Source: JAHFRG01 sp041495205
GTDB taxonomy: Bacteria; Pseudomonadota; Gammaproteobacteria; Burkholderiales; JAHFRG01
Length of the DNA: 64,000 bases
Assembly (NCBI GenBank): GCA_041495205.1
Contig: JBGQCF010000007.1
Span: 1-64,000 of the forward strand
Direction of reading: 5' to 3'
Part shown: piece after piece, positions 33,273 to 41,176 of the stretch
How the letters are laid out: every line of letters starts with the position of its first letter
How positions within the stretch are numbered: position 1 is the first letter of the stretch
The notes under the pieces: model-generated
Database searches by the model: none
What the model saw: only the letters and a program-made list of their open reading frames with translations
What the model was told of the DNA's origin: nothing
Program-made: the position numbers and the translations under genes

Positions 33273-34025
33273 ATGAGCAAAACCTTACATGTTGCAACCT
33301 ACAACATCCACAAGGGCTTCTCGCATTTCAACCGGCGCATGATGGTGCACGAGCTGCGCGAGCGGTTGCACGCGATGCGCGCAGACGTGGTGTTCCTGCA
33401 GGAAGTACAGGGATATCACGACCACCATGCTGCGCGCTATGCCAACTGGCCGCAAAAACCCCAATACGAATTCCTCGCCGATACCGTGTGGAGCGATTTC
33501 AGCTACGGCAAGAATTCAGTGTATGACGAAGGTCACCACGGCAACGCCATTTTGAGCCGCTTCCCGATCGTGCACTGGGACAACTTGGATGTTTCGGCGC
33601 ATATGCTGGAAAATCGCGGCATGCTGCATTGTGAGATGAAGCTACCGGGATGGAATGAGCATCTGCATTGCATTAACGTGCATCTGGGCCTGTTTTCGCG
33701 CTGGCGCGAAAAGCAGTTGCTGGCGTTGCGCGACCACATCGAAAAACTGGTGCCGGCGCAAGCGCCGCTCATCATCGCTGGCGATTTCAACGACTGGCGC
33801 AGCCAGGCGGGCAGGATTTTCGCCGATTCGCTGCACTTGCACGAAGTATTCGAACTCATCCGCGGCAGGCCTGCGCGCAGCTACCCGGCGGCGATGCCGG
33901 TGTTCCGGCTGGATCGCATTTACGTGCGCGGCTTCCGCGTCGAGCGCGTGCATGTGCATCGCGGTCGGCCGTGGTCGAAAATCTCCGACCACGCCGCCCT
34001 CTCCGCAACCATGATGCGGGTTTAA
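33273..34025 (+). CDS. Endonuclease/exonuclease/phosphatase family protein
   Basis: The 250 residues carry the EEP fold: ATYNIHKGFSHFNRR near the N-terminus, VVFLQEVQGYHDHHA, GNAILSRFPI, the catalytic GDFNDW (about 170-175) and SDHAAL (about 239-244). Such proteins are metal-dependent phosphodiesterases; YbhP-like members sit beside ClsB-type phospholipase D genes, as here. The substrate is unknown. The stop codon falls inside the left arm of repeat copy G. Confidence 0.9.
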   Translation: MSKTLHVATYNIHKGFSHFNRRMMVHELRERLHAMRADVVFLQEVQGYHDHHAARYANWPQKPQYEFLADTVWSDFSYGKNSVYDEGHHGNAILSRFPIVHWDNLDVSAHMLENRGMLHCEMKLPGWNEHLHCINVHLGLFSRWREKQLLALRDHIEKLVPAQAPLIIAGDFNDWRSQAGRIFADSLHLHEVFELIRGRPARSYPAAMPVFRLDRIYVRGFRVERVHVHRGRPWSKISDHAALSATMMRV

Positions 34026-34304
34026 CAGGGTGTTGAAAAACTCTCCGGGAGCTGCGTTTGACACGAAAAATGCTCAGATGCAAGGCGCGCGACGAAGGTC
34101 GTAGCCAGGACTACGATGCCGAGGAGCGCAACGCAGCAGATGGGCATTTTTCGTGCAAACCCGGATGGGGCGTGACTTTCCGGGCGGTCTGCTTTGTCGC
34201 TCGCCTTGCGAATATGCAACGGCTATTCGACGCGGCTCGCTTCGCGCATCCCATTCCGGAAAGCCGACGCCGCGGCCCCGTGGAGTTCTTCAACACCCTG
34301 TTAA
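34022..34304. repeat. TIR element copy G (variant ends)
   Basis: A 283-base element with ends TTAACAGGGTGTTGAA and TTCAACACCCTGTTAA, unlike the other copies. Its interior matches copy E in several blocks: GGCGCGCGACGAAGGTCGTAG, GAGCGCAACG, TCTGCTTTGTCGCTCG and TCGCTTCGCGCATCCCATTC (each shared nearly exactly). Inner arms ACGAAAAATGC (34063-34073) and GCATTTTTCGT (34144-34154) pair. It fills most of the 345-base gap before clsB. Confidence 0.8.
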
Positions 34305-34370
34305 TGCGCTGCCGGCGCGCGCAGCCTAGTTTATTCCGCGGCAAATCTCCCAGCTTAATTTTGTGGTGCA

Positions 34371-35543
34371 ATGATGCGTTTTTTTGCGGGCAACAGGGTC
34401 ACGCTGCTGCATAACGGAGCCGAGTATTTTCCCGAGCTGGAAAAGGCTATCAAGAATGCGGCTTTGGAGATTTTTCTCGAATCGTATATTTTCGAAAACG
34501 ATAATACCGGCAGGCGCATCGCCGAGGCTCTGCAGCACGCAGCGCAGCGCGGAATCACGGTGCATCTGCTGCTGGACGGTTTCGGTTCAAAATCCCTGCC
34601 ACAGGAAATGCTCGCCGGCATGATACAGGCGGGAATACAGGTGCTGCTGTTCCGGCCGGAAGTCTTGAGCTTCAAATTCAGGCGCCAGCGGCTGCGGCGC
34701 ATGCACCGCAAACTCGTGGTGATTGACGGCAGGATTGCGTTTATTGGCGGCATCAACATCATTGACGACATGCACACGCCTAAGCAGGTCCCGCCCCGTT
34801 TCGATTACGCGGTGAAAGTCGAAGGACCTCTGTTGCGGGTGATCCATGCTGCGGCGAGAGACCTGTGGGCGCGAGTCACTTGGACGCACCTGCGGCGTGA
34901 ATGGGGCTACACCAAGGGCCGAACGGCGGCGTCTCAGCCCCGCGGCCAGCAGCGTGCGGCACTGGTCACCCGCGACAACTTGCGCCATCGCCGCGATATC
35001 GAACAGGCCTATCTCAATGCGATTGCCGGCGCCAAGCAGGAAATCATCATCGCCAATGCCTATTTTCTTCCCGGCCGCAATTTCCGCCGCGCGCTGGTGA
35101 ACGCTGCGGCGCGCGGTGTGCGCGTGATCCTGTTGTTGCAGGGTCGAGTCGAATATTTGCTGCTGCATTATGCTTCTCGTGCGCTGTATGGCAATTTTTT
35201 GGATGCCGGCGTGGAGATTTACGAGTACCACAAGAGCTTCATGCACGCCAAAGTGGCGGTGATGGACGCCTATTGGGCAACGGTCGGTTCCTCCAACATC
35301 GATCCTTTCAGCATGTTATTGGGGCGGGAAGCGAACGTGGTGGTGGAAGACCGCGGTTTCGCCCAGCAGCTCAGGCTAAGCCTGATGCAGGCGATTGCGC
35401 GCGGCGCAACGCAGGTGGTGCGCGAACGCTGGAAAAACCGGCCGCTCGCGCAGCGTGTCCTGATCTGGATCAGCTACGGCGTGGCGCGTTTTGTCACGGG
35501 CGCGTTTGGTTACGGGCGAGAGCAGGAACCAAGGAACCTCTGA
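34371..35543 (+). CDS. clsB: ClsB-type cardiolipin synthase (phospholipase D family)
   Basis: The 390 residues have two HKD motifs: HRKLVVIDGRIAFIGG (from about 112) and HAKVAVMDAYWATVGSSN (from about 292). This layout without N-terminal membrane segments fits ClsB rather than ClsA. It would join phosphatidyl groups to make cardiolipin at the inner membrane. The last few codons and the TGA lie within the left end of repeat copy D, so the native C-terminus may have been altered by insertion. The upstream EEP gene is a common partner. Confidence 0.9.
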   Translation: MMRFFAGNRVTLLHNGAEYFPELEKAIKNAALEIFLESYIFENDNTGRRIAEALQHAAQRGITVHLLLDGFGSKSLPQEMLAGMIQAGIQVLLFRPEVLSFKFRRQRLRRMHRKLVVIDGRIAFIGGINIIDDMHTPKQVPPRFDYAVKVEGPLLRVIHAAARDLWARVTWTHLRREWGYTKGRTAASQPRGQQRAALVTRDNLRHRRDIEQAYLNAIAGAKQEIIIANAYFLPGRNFRRALVNAAARGVRVILLLQGRVEYLLLHYASRALYGNFLDAGVEIYEYHKSFMHAKVAVMDAYWATVGSSNIDPFSMLLGREANVVVEDRGFAQQLRLSLMQAIARGATQVVRERWKNRPLAQRVLIWISYGVARFVTGAFGYGREQEPRNL

Positions 35544-35806
35544 TTGAGTCCATCGTGTGCGCGACGGTGTGCGATCCGAGTGCAGGACGAGGCGTGAGGA
35601 GCGCCGTTTGGTTCATCCCAAACCAGCGACGAACAACAAAGCCATGTGCACGGATTGCCCCGTCCCTTCGGGTTGCGGCGACCGGGTGGCCATCTGCGGT
35701 GTTGCTCGGGCTTGCGTTATGACTTGATAGCGCTGTGCCCTCGCGCCTAGCATCTGGCTACCCCTCGCCCGCAACGCGTCACGCGCGGGACTCAATCAGA
35801 GGTTCC
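35533..35806. repeat. TIR element copy D after clsB
   Basis: The element is 274 bases, with ends GGAACCTCTGATTGAGTCC and GGACTCAATCAGAGGTTCC, exactly inverted except at one base. The interior has CCCCGTCCCTTCGGGTTGCGG, so the body runs in the orientation of copy B. The clsB stop codon is within its left end. It occupies most of the 389-base gap before the Atm1-type gene. Bases 35807-35932 hold no gene and only a weak GCGT/ACGC stem before T-rich sequence. Confidence 0.85.
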
Positions 35807-35932
35807 TTAAGTCGCGCCGTTAGGCGATTTTGACCGGCATCGGAAATCCGTAGCGTTTTACCGACGCGTCTTTTTTTCCGGCTCGCCAATCAATACACAG
35901 GGTGATACCCTAATACTTTTGAAGCAACAGCT

Positions 35933-37762
35933 ATGCGCGTCACTCATTTCGGCAAGCCGCCAAAGAACCGCAACGACTGGAATACCATCAAGGCCCTGCT
36001 TCCTTATCTGTGGGAGTTCAAGGGGCGGGTAGCGCTGGCTCTCACCTTGCTGATCTTTGCCAAACTCGCCAATGTCGCGGTACCGCTGGCGCTTAAAGGC
36101 ATCGTTGATTCATTGAGCGTGAAAGACGCGCTGCTGGTATTACCCATTGCGCTGCTCGCAGGTTATGGCTTGCTGCGCTTTTCCGCCACGCTGTTTGGCG
36201 AACTGCGTGACGCGGTGTTCGCCAAGGTAACACAGCGCGCGGTCCGGCGCGTGGCGCTCAAAGTCTTCAGCCATTTGCATTCGCTTTCCCTGCGCTTCCA
36301 TCTGGACCGGCAGACCGGCGGGGTGTCGCGCGATATCGAGCGCGGCAGCCGTGGCATTTCCTTCCTGCTGCAGTTTATGCTGTTCAATATCCTGCCCACT
36401 TTTGTGGAAATCACGCTGGTGGCGGCAATCCTGCTCATCAATTACGACGTGTGGTTTGCGGTGGTGACTTTCGTCACGCTGGCCATTTACATCGTGTTTA
36501 CCCTGGTGGTGACGGAGTGGCGCATGGTGTTCCGCCGCACCATGAACGACTCGGATTCCAAGGCCAACACCCGCGCCATAGACAGCCTGCTCAATTACGA
36601 GACGGTGAAATATTTCGGCAATGAGGGATGGGAAGCGCGGCGCTACGATGAAGGCCTGCAGGTGTGGGAAACAGCGGCGGTGCGCAACCAGACTTCGCTG
36701 GCGGGATTGAACGCCGGGCAGTCCGCCGTCATCGCCGTGGGCATGACGCTGCTCATGGTTCTGGCGGCGAACGGCGTGGTCAAAAACACGATGACGTTGG
36801 GTGACCTGGTGCTGGTGAACGCCTTCATGCTGCAGCTGTACCTGCCGCTCAACTTCCTGGGTTTTGTGTACCGCGAAATCCGCCATTCGCTCGCCGACAT
36901 GGAGAAAATGTTCAACCTGCTGGAAGAAAACCTGGAAGTCCAGGATCCGCCTGGCGCGCCTGATCTTGTGGCAGGGAAGGCAGCGGTGTGTTTCGATAGC
37001 GTGAATTTCAATTATGAGTTGAAGCGTCAGATCCTGTTTGATGTGGGCTTCGAAATTGCGCCGGGGAAGACGGTTGCTGTAGTAGGCCATAGCGGCTCGG
37101 GCAAGTCCACTTTGGCACGGCTTCTGTTCCGCTTCTACGATGTCGGGAGCGGTCGTATCACGGTGAACGGCCAGGATATCCGCGAAGTGACGCAAAAATC
37201 CCTGCGCGCGGCGATCGGTATCGTGCCGCAGGATACGGTGCTGTTCAATGACACCATTTTTTACAACATTAATTACGGCTGCCCCACTGCCTCCCGCGAA
37301 GAAGTCATCGAGGCGGCGAAATCGGCGCACATCCATGACTTCATCGTGACGCTGCCGGACGGTTACGGCTCCATGGTGGGCGAGCGTGGCTTGAAGCTTT
37401 CCGGCGGCGAGAAGCAGCGTGTGGCGATTGCCCGGGCGATCTTGAAAAATCCGCGAATACTGATTTTCGATGAGGCGACTTCGGCGCTCGATTCGAAATC
37501 GGAAAAAGCGATTCAGGCGGAACTCAGGCGCATCGCCGCCAACCGCACCACGCTGGTCATCGCCCACCGGCTGTCCACCATCGTCGATGCCGACCAGATT
37601 CTGGTGATGGACCACGGCCGCATCATTGAGCGCGGCACCCATCGCGAGCTTTTGGAAAATCAGGGCGTCTACGCGCACATGTGGGCGCTGCAGCAGCAGG
37701 AAGAAGCCAAGCGCAACAAGGAAGGAAAAAGCTCACACCAGGCGGAAGCGGTGCGCGCCTGA
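35933..37762 (+). CDS. Atm1-type ABC exporter (fused membrane and ATPase domains)
   Basis: The 609 residues comprise a six-helix ABC transmembrane domain (about 20-330) and an ATPase domain with Walker A GHSGSGKST (from about 385), signature LSGGEKQRVAIARAI (about 488) and Walker B ILIFDEATSALD (about 509). DSLLNYETVKYFGNE and the overall sequence fit the Atm1/ABCB7/HMT1 group, which exports glutathione-linked sulfur or metal compounds. It works as a homodimer in the inner membrane. The next gene is on the same strand, 222 bases on. Confidence 0.92.
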   Translation: MRVTHFGKPPKNRNDWNTIKALLPYLWEFKGRVALALTLLIFAKLANVAVPLALKGIVDSLSVKDALLVLPIALLAGYGLLRFSATLFGELRDAVFAKVTQRAVRRVALKVFSHLHSLSLRFHLDRQTGGVSRDIERGSRGISFLLQFMLFNILPTFVEITLVAAILLINYDVWFAVVTFVTLAIYIVFTLVVTEWRMVFRRTMNDSDSKANTRAIDSLLNYETVKYFGNEGWEARRYDEGLQVWETAAVRNQTSLAGLNAGQSAVIAVGMTLLMVLAANGVVKNTMTLGDLVLVNAFMLQLYLPLNFLGFVYREIRHSLADMEKMFNLLEENLEVQDPPGAPDLVAGKAAVCFDSVNFNYELKRQILFDVGFEIAPGKTVAVVGHSGSGKSTLARLLFRFYDVGSGRITVNGQDIREVTQKSLRAAIGIVPQDTVLFNDTIFYNINYGCPTASREEVIEAAKSAHIHDFIVTLPDGYGSMVGERGLKLSGGEKQRVAIARAILKNPRILIFDEATSALDSKSEKAIQAELRRIAANRTTLVIAHRLSTIVDADQILVMDHGRIIERGTHRELLENQGVYAHMWALQQQEEAKRNKEGKSSHQAEAVRA

Positions 37763-37984
37763 TTGCGGGTTTTTTCGAAGAGGAAACCTCCCTCCAAGGG
37801 CACAACCCAAGCCTTATGTGTGGACTTTATCCGTAAAATCAATGAGGTCGGTGTCACCCTTAAAATCTTGGTCAAACATGTGAACTTAGACCTTGATTTT
37901 TGTTGTTTTAGCTGCGATCATTGGCGCTGGCTTTAAGGGAACCAGGGAAAGCCGTTGCGTTCCATTAACTTAAGATACAAAACA

Positions 37985-38974
37985 ATGCAGAAAAAATTTC
38001 TTATTCTTGGCTTGCTGTTGTTGACAATGGGGGCGTTCGCCGCCCAGGACGAGGCAGTACCGCAAGCGGAGCAACCGGCAGTTCAGGCGCCGGTTGAGGC
38101 GCAGCCGGTATTGCTGCCGCTCGAGATCGCGCAGGAAGTCGCTCAGTCTGAGGATGCCTCGCAGCCCGCTGCCGAGGCGCAGCCAGATTTGCCGCCGCTC
38201 GATCCGGCTAAGCTGCGCGGCATGCGTTCCGCCGCAGCTATAGTGGTGAAACAGGAGCAGGAGCGGCCGCTCTACTCCAAGAATACCGACGTGCCCATGC
38301 CGATCGCATCGATTACTAAACTGATGACGGCTATGGTAATACTCGATGCGCAATTGCCGCTGGATGAGCAAATTACCATTGAGAAGGAAGACGTAGATAC
38401 CTTGCGCGGCACCCGTTCCAAGCTCAAGGTCGGGATGACGCTTACGCGCGACGAACTGTTGCAGCTGGCGCTGATGGCTTCGGAAAACCGCGCCGCTGCT
38501 GCTTTGGCGCGCGCATATCCCGGTGGTGTGCCGGCTTTTGTCGCGGCGATGAACCGCAAGGCGGAGGCTTTGGGCATGATGGATACGCGGTTCGTGGATT
38601 CTACCGGCCTAAACAGCGGCAATGTTTCCACGGCGCAGGATTTGGTGAAAATGGTGAAAGCGAGCTACGGTTACGAGTTGATACGCGAATACACCACTGC
38701 ACACTCGCATGCGGTGGCGCTGCGCAAGTCGCGCAACCTGCCTTTCCACAATTCCAACCAGTTGGTTAAAAGCAAGAGCTGGGATATCGGGCTGTCCAAG
38801 ACCGGCTATATCCGTGATTCCGGACGCTGCCTGGTGATGCAGGCAAAAATCGCACAGCAGGCGGTGATCATCGTATTGCTGGATTCATGGGGCAAATACA
38901 CTCGCATTGCCGACGCCAACCGCATCAAAAGATGGATTGAAACCAGCCTCGTCCGCAAGCCGCGCGCAAGTTAG
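37985..38974 (+). CDS. pbpG: D-alanyl-D-alanine endopeptidase (PBP7 type)
   Basis: The 329 residues have a signal peptide (KKFLILGLLLLTMGAFAAQ), an Ala/Pro/Gln/Glu-rich linker to about 75, and a low-molecular-weight PBP domain with Ser109-x-x-Lys112 (SITK), Ser166-x-Asn168 (SEN) and the KTG box at 272-274. It cleaves peptidoglycan cross-links in the periplasm. An earlier in-frame start at 37955 would bury the signal peptide. Repeat copy E starts at the next base after the stop. Confidence 0.92.
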   Translation: MQKKFLILGLLLLTMGAFAAQDEAVPQAEQPAVQAPVEAQPVLLPLEIAQEVAQSEDASQPAAEAQPDLPPLDPAKLRGMRSAAAIVVKQEQERPLYSKNTDVPMPIASITKLMTAMVILDAQLPLDEQITIEKEDVDTLRGTRSKLKVGMTLTRDELLQLALMASENRAAAALARAYPGGVPAFVAAMNRKAEALGMMDTRFVDSTGLNSGNVSTAQDLVKMVKASYGYELIREYTTAHSHAVALRKSRNLPFHNSNQLVKSKSWDIGLSKTGYIRDSGRCLVMQAKIAQQAVIIVLLDSWGKYTRIADANRIKRWIETSLVRKPRAS

Positions 38975-39250
38975 GGAACCTCTGATTAAGTCCTCCACGG
39001 ATTGCGTTGCTGGCAAAATGTAGATGGATGCGAGGCGCGCGACGAAGGTCGTAGCGCGGACTACGAAGCCAAGGAGCGCAACGACGCAGACGCCGCATTT
39101 TGCCGCAACCCGGACGGGACGGGGCTTGTCCGGGCGGTCTGCTTTGTCGCTCGGCTTGCCAAGGGGAGTGGCCATTGGCTGTACCTCGCTTCGCGCATCC
39201 CATTCCGGAAAGCCGCCGTCGCAACTGCGCAGGACTTAATCAGAGGTTCC
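38975..39250. repeat. TIR element copy E before egtD
   Basis: A 276-base element with ends GGAACCTCTGATTAAGTCC and GGACTTAATCAGAGGTTCC, a perfect 19-base inverted repeat. Inner arms GGCAAAATG (39012-39020) and CATTTTGCC (39096-39104) pair and differ from copy A by a compensated G:C to A:T change. The core GCAACCCGGACGGGACGGGG is shared with copies A and G. It spans exactly from the pbpG stop to one base before the egtD GTG. Confidence 0.88.
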
Positions 39251-39251
39251 A

Positions 39252-40229
39252 GTGGCAATGAATGCGGATCTGCCGGTCCGGTTTTATCATCTTCTTCCGG
39301 CGCAAAAAGGTTTTCTAAAAGAAGTTCTGGCCGGGCTGGCTAAGCCCCAGAAACAAATTCCCGCCAAGTTTTTTTACGATCGCCGCGGCTGCGAGCTGTT
39401 CTGCGCCATCTGCGAACTACCCGAGTACTACCTGACGTCCACCGAGACCGCCATGATGCAGCAGTTTGCTGCGGAAATGGCGCAGTTTCTGGGCCACGGT
39501 TGCCTGCTGATTGAATACGGCAGCGGCACCAGCCGCAAAACGCGCATCCTGCTTGAACACTTGCGGCCGCCCGCTTACATGCCCATTGACATCGCTTGTG
39601 AGCAACTGCGCGTTTCGTCGCGGGACCTCGCGCAGGCATTTCCCGGGATGCAGGTGATCGCGGTGTGCGCCGATTATTCCGAGCCCATCGCGCTTCCCGC
39701 ATGCGTCTTGCCCGGACTCAAGCGCAGGGTGATTTATTTTCCAGGCTCCACCATCGGTAATTTCACCAAAGCGGAAACAGTGGTGTTCTTGAAACACGCC
39801 TTGCAGGTGGTGGGGCCAGGCGGCGCAATGTTGGTGGGAGTGGATTTAAAAAAACCGCAGGCGCAACTCGACGCCGCTTACAACGACAGCCGGGGCGTCA
39901 CCGCCGAATTCAATTTGAATTTGCTGGCACGCATCAACCGCGAACTGAAAGGCGATTTCAGGCTGGAGAACTTTCGCCATCGTGCTTTTTACAATGCAGG
40001 AGAAGGGCGTATTGAAATGCACCTGGAAAGCCTGGTCGCGCAGCAGGTCATGATACAAGGCAGGCGCTTTGATTTCATTGCCGGGGAGACGATTCATACC
40101 GAGAATTCCTATAAATACTCGGTGAGTGAGTTTCAACAATTAGCGCGGCAAGCGGGATTCGAGCCGCTGCGCGAATGGGCTGACGCGCAGCAACTTTTCT
40201 CGGTGCACTATCTGAATGCCAGCGGCTGA
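39252..40229 (+). CDS. egtD: L-histidine N-alpha-methyltransferase (ergothioneine pathway)
   Basis: The 325 residues match EgtD (Methyltransf_33): FFYDRRGCELFCAICELPEYY, the SAM-binding LIEYGSGTSRKTRILLEHL and IYFPGSTIGNF. The enzyme trimethylates histidine to hercynine. Starts are GTG 39252 or ATG 39258; the AGAGG of the repeat end (39242-39246) lies 5 bases before the GTG or 11 before the ATG. No egtB is adjacent, which is unusual, so the sulfur-transfer partner must be elsewhere or missing. Confidence 0.92.
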   Translation: MAMNADLPVRFYHLLPAQKGFLKEVLAGLAKPQKQIPAKFFYDRRGCELFCAICELPEYYLTSTETAMMQQFAAEMAQFLGHGCLLIEYGSGTSRKTRILLEHLRPPAYMPIDIACEQLRVSSRDLAQAFPGMQVIAVCADYSEPIALPACVLPGLKRRVIYFPGSTIGNFTKAETVVFLKHALQVVGPGGAMLVGVDLKKPQAQLDAAYNDSRGVTAEFNLNLLARINRELKGDFRLENFRHRAFYNAGEGRIEMHLESLVAQQVMIQGRRFDFIAGETIHTENSYKYSVSEFQQLARQAGFEPLREWADAQQLFSVHYLNASG

Positions 40230-40311
40230 TTTTGCGTTGGGCAAGCACCAGGACGCCGCAGGCGTTGTGTTATGATTAATCAGAATTGGTTCATCATTAA
40301 CGGGACGTGCG

Positions 40312-40440
40312 ATGCGTGTCGGGCTTTTCGTGACTTGCCTGGTGGATTTGATGCGCCCGCGCATCGGTTTTGGCTCCGGCATAACATGCTGCGCATGTGA
40401 GCCTACGCCGAAACCTCGCGCGTTAACCATCCCAGGATAA
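40312..40440 (+). pseudogene. Truncated duplicate of the lutA start
   Basis: Bases 40312-40372 repeat 40446-40506 (the first 61 bases of lutA) with three differences. The copy reads MRVGLFVTCLVDLMRPRIGF and then runs into a palindrome and unrelated codons to a TAA at 40438, giving 42 residues. It is almost certainly non-functional as a LutA protein, but it has a GGGA ahead of its ATG and may be translated as a leader peptide. Confidence 0.75.
40366..40415. repeat. 50-bp imperfect palindrome between the lutA duplicates
   Basis: GGTTTTGGC..GGC..AACATGC is mirrored by GCATGT..GCC..GCCGAAACC; the three GGC/GCC blocks and the ends pair. The left 7 bases belong to the first lutA duplicate. The arrangement suggests a small element whose arrival duplicated the lutA start. 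Confidence 0.65.
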
Positions 40441-40445
40441 GATCC

Positions 40446-41168
40446 ATGCGTGTCGGGCTTTTCGTGACGTGCCTTGTAGATTTGATGCGCCCGCGCATCG
40501 GTTTTGCCGCGCTGCGGCTCCTGGAGGCAGCAGGCTGCGAAGTGCTGGTCCCGGATACGCAGACCTGCTGCGGCCAGCCTGGTTATAATTCCGGTGATCG
40601 CACTCCCGCGAAAGCGCTGGCGCTCAAAGTGCTGCACGAATTCGCCGGCTGCGATTACATGGTGGTGCCTTCCGGCTCGTGCGCAGGCATGATACGCGAA
40701 CACTATCCCCGATTGTTCCAGGATGAGCCGCAACAGCTTGAAAAAATCAGCGGGCTCGCACGACGCACTTACGAGCTTACCGATTTCCTGGTCAATGTGG
40801 CGAAACTGCAAAACGTTCCGGGCAGCTTCCATGGCAGCATCACTTACCACGATTCCTGTTCGGGCTTGCGCGAGCTGGGAGTAAAAAGCCAGCCGCGCCT
40901 GCTGCTCGCCAAAACGCCCGGATTGCAGCTCAAAGAAATGCAGGATTGTGAAACCTGCTGCGGTTTCGGCGGAACTTTTTCGGTCAAATTTGGCGACATT
41001 TCCACACGCATGGCGGACAACAAATGCAACGCCATTCAAGCCAGTGGCGCCGCTGCTGTGGTACTGGGCGATCTGGGTTGCATGCTGAATATCGAAGGCA
41101 GGTTGCGCCGACGCGGTGATAATAAGACGCGCGTGCTGCATGTGGCCGAAATATTGGCCGGGGAATAG
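40446..41168 (+). CDS. lutA: Lactate utilization protein A (CCG-domain Fe-S protein)
   Basis: The 240 residues have two cysteine-rich CCG motifs, TCCGQPGYNSG (40-50) and CETCCGFGGTFS (about 165-176), as in LutA/YkgE and the GlcF tail. With LutB and LutC it oxidises L-lactate to pyruvate. AGGATAAGATCC precedes the ATG. The first 61 bases are duplicated upstream. lutB follows after 8 bases. Confidence 0.93.
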   Translation: MRVGLFVTCLVDLMRPRIGFAALRLLEAAGCEVLVPDTQTCCGQPGYNSGDRTPAKALALKVLHEFAGCDYMVVPSGSCAGMIREHYPRLFQDEPQQLEKISGLARRTYELTDFLVNVAKLQNVPGSFHGSITYHDSCSGLRELGVKSQPRLLLAKTPGLQLKEMQDCETCCGFGGTFSVKFGDISTRMADNKCNAIQASGAAAVVLGDLGCMLNIEGRLRRRGDNKTRVLHVAEILAGE

Positions 41169-41176
41169 GGCGTTTA

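Noticed and set aside
36140..37678. 512-codon open frame opposite the Atm1-type gene
   Set aside because: The plus strand shows all ABC motifs; the minus frame has no domain and no binding site.
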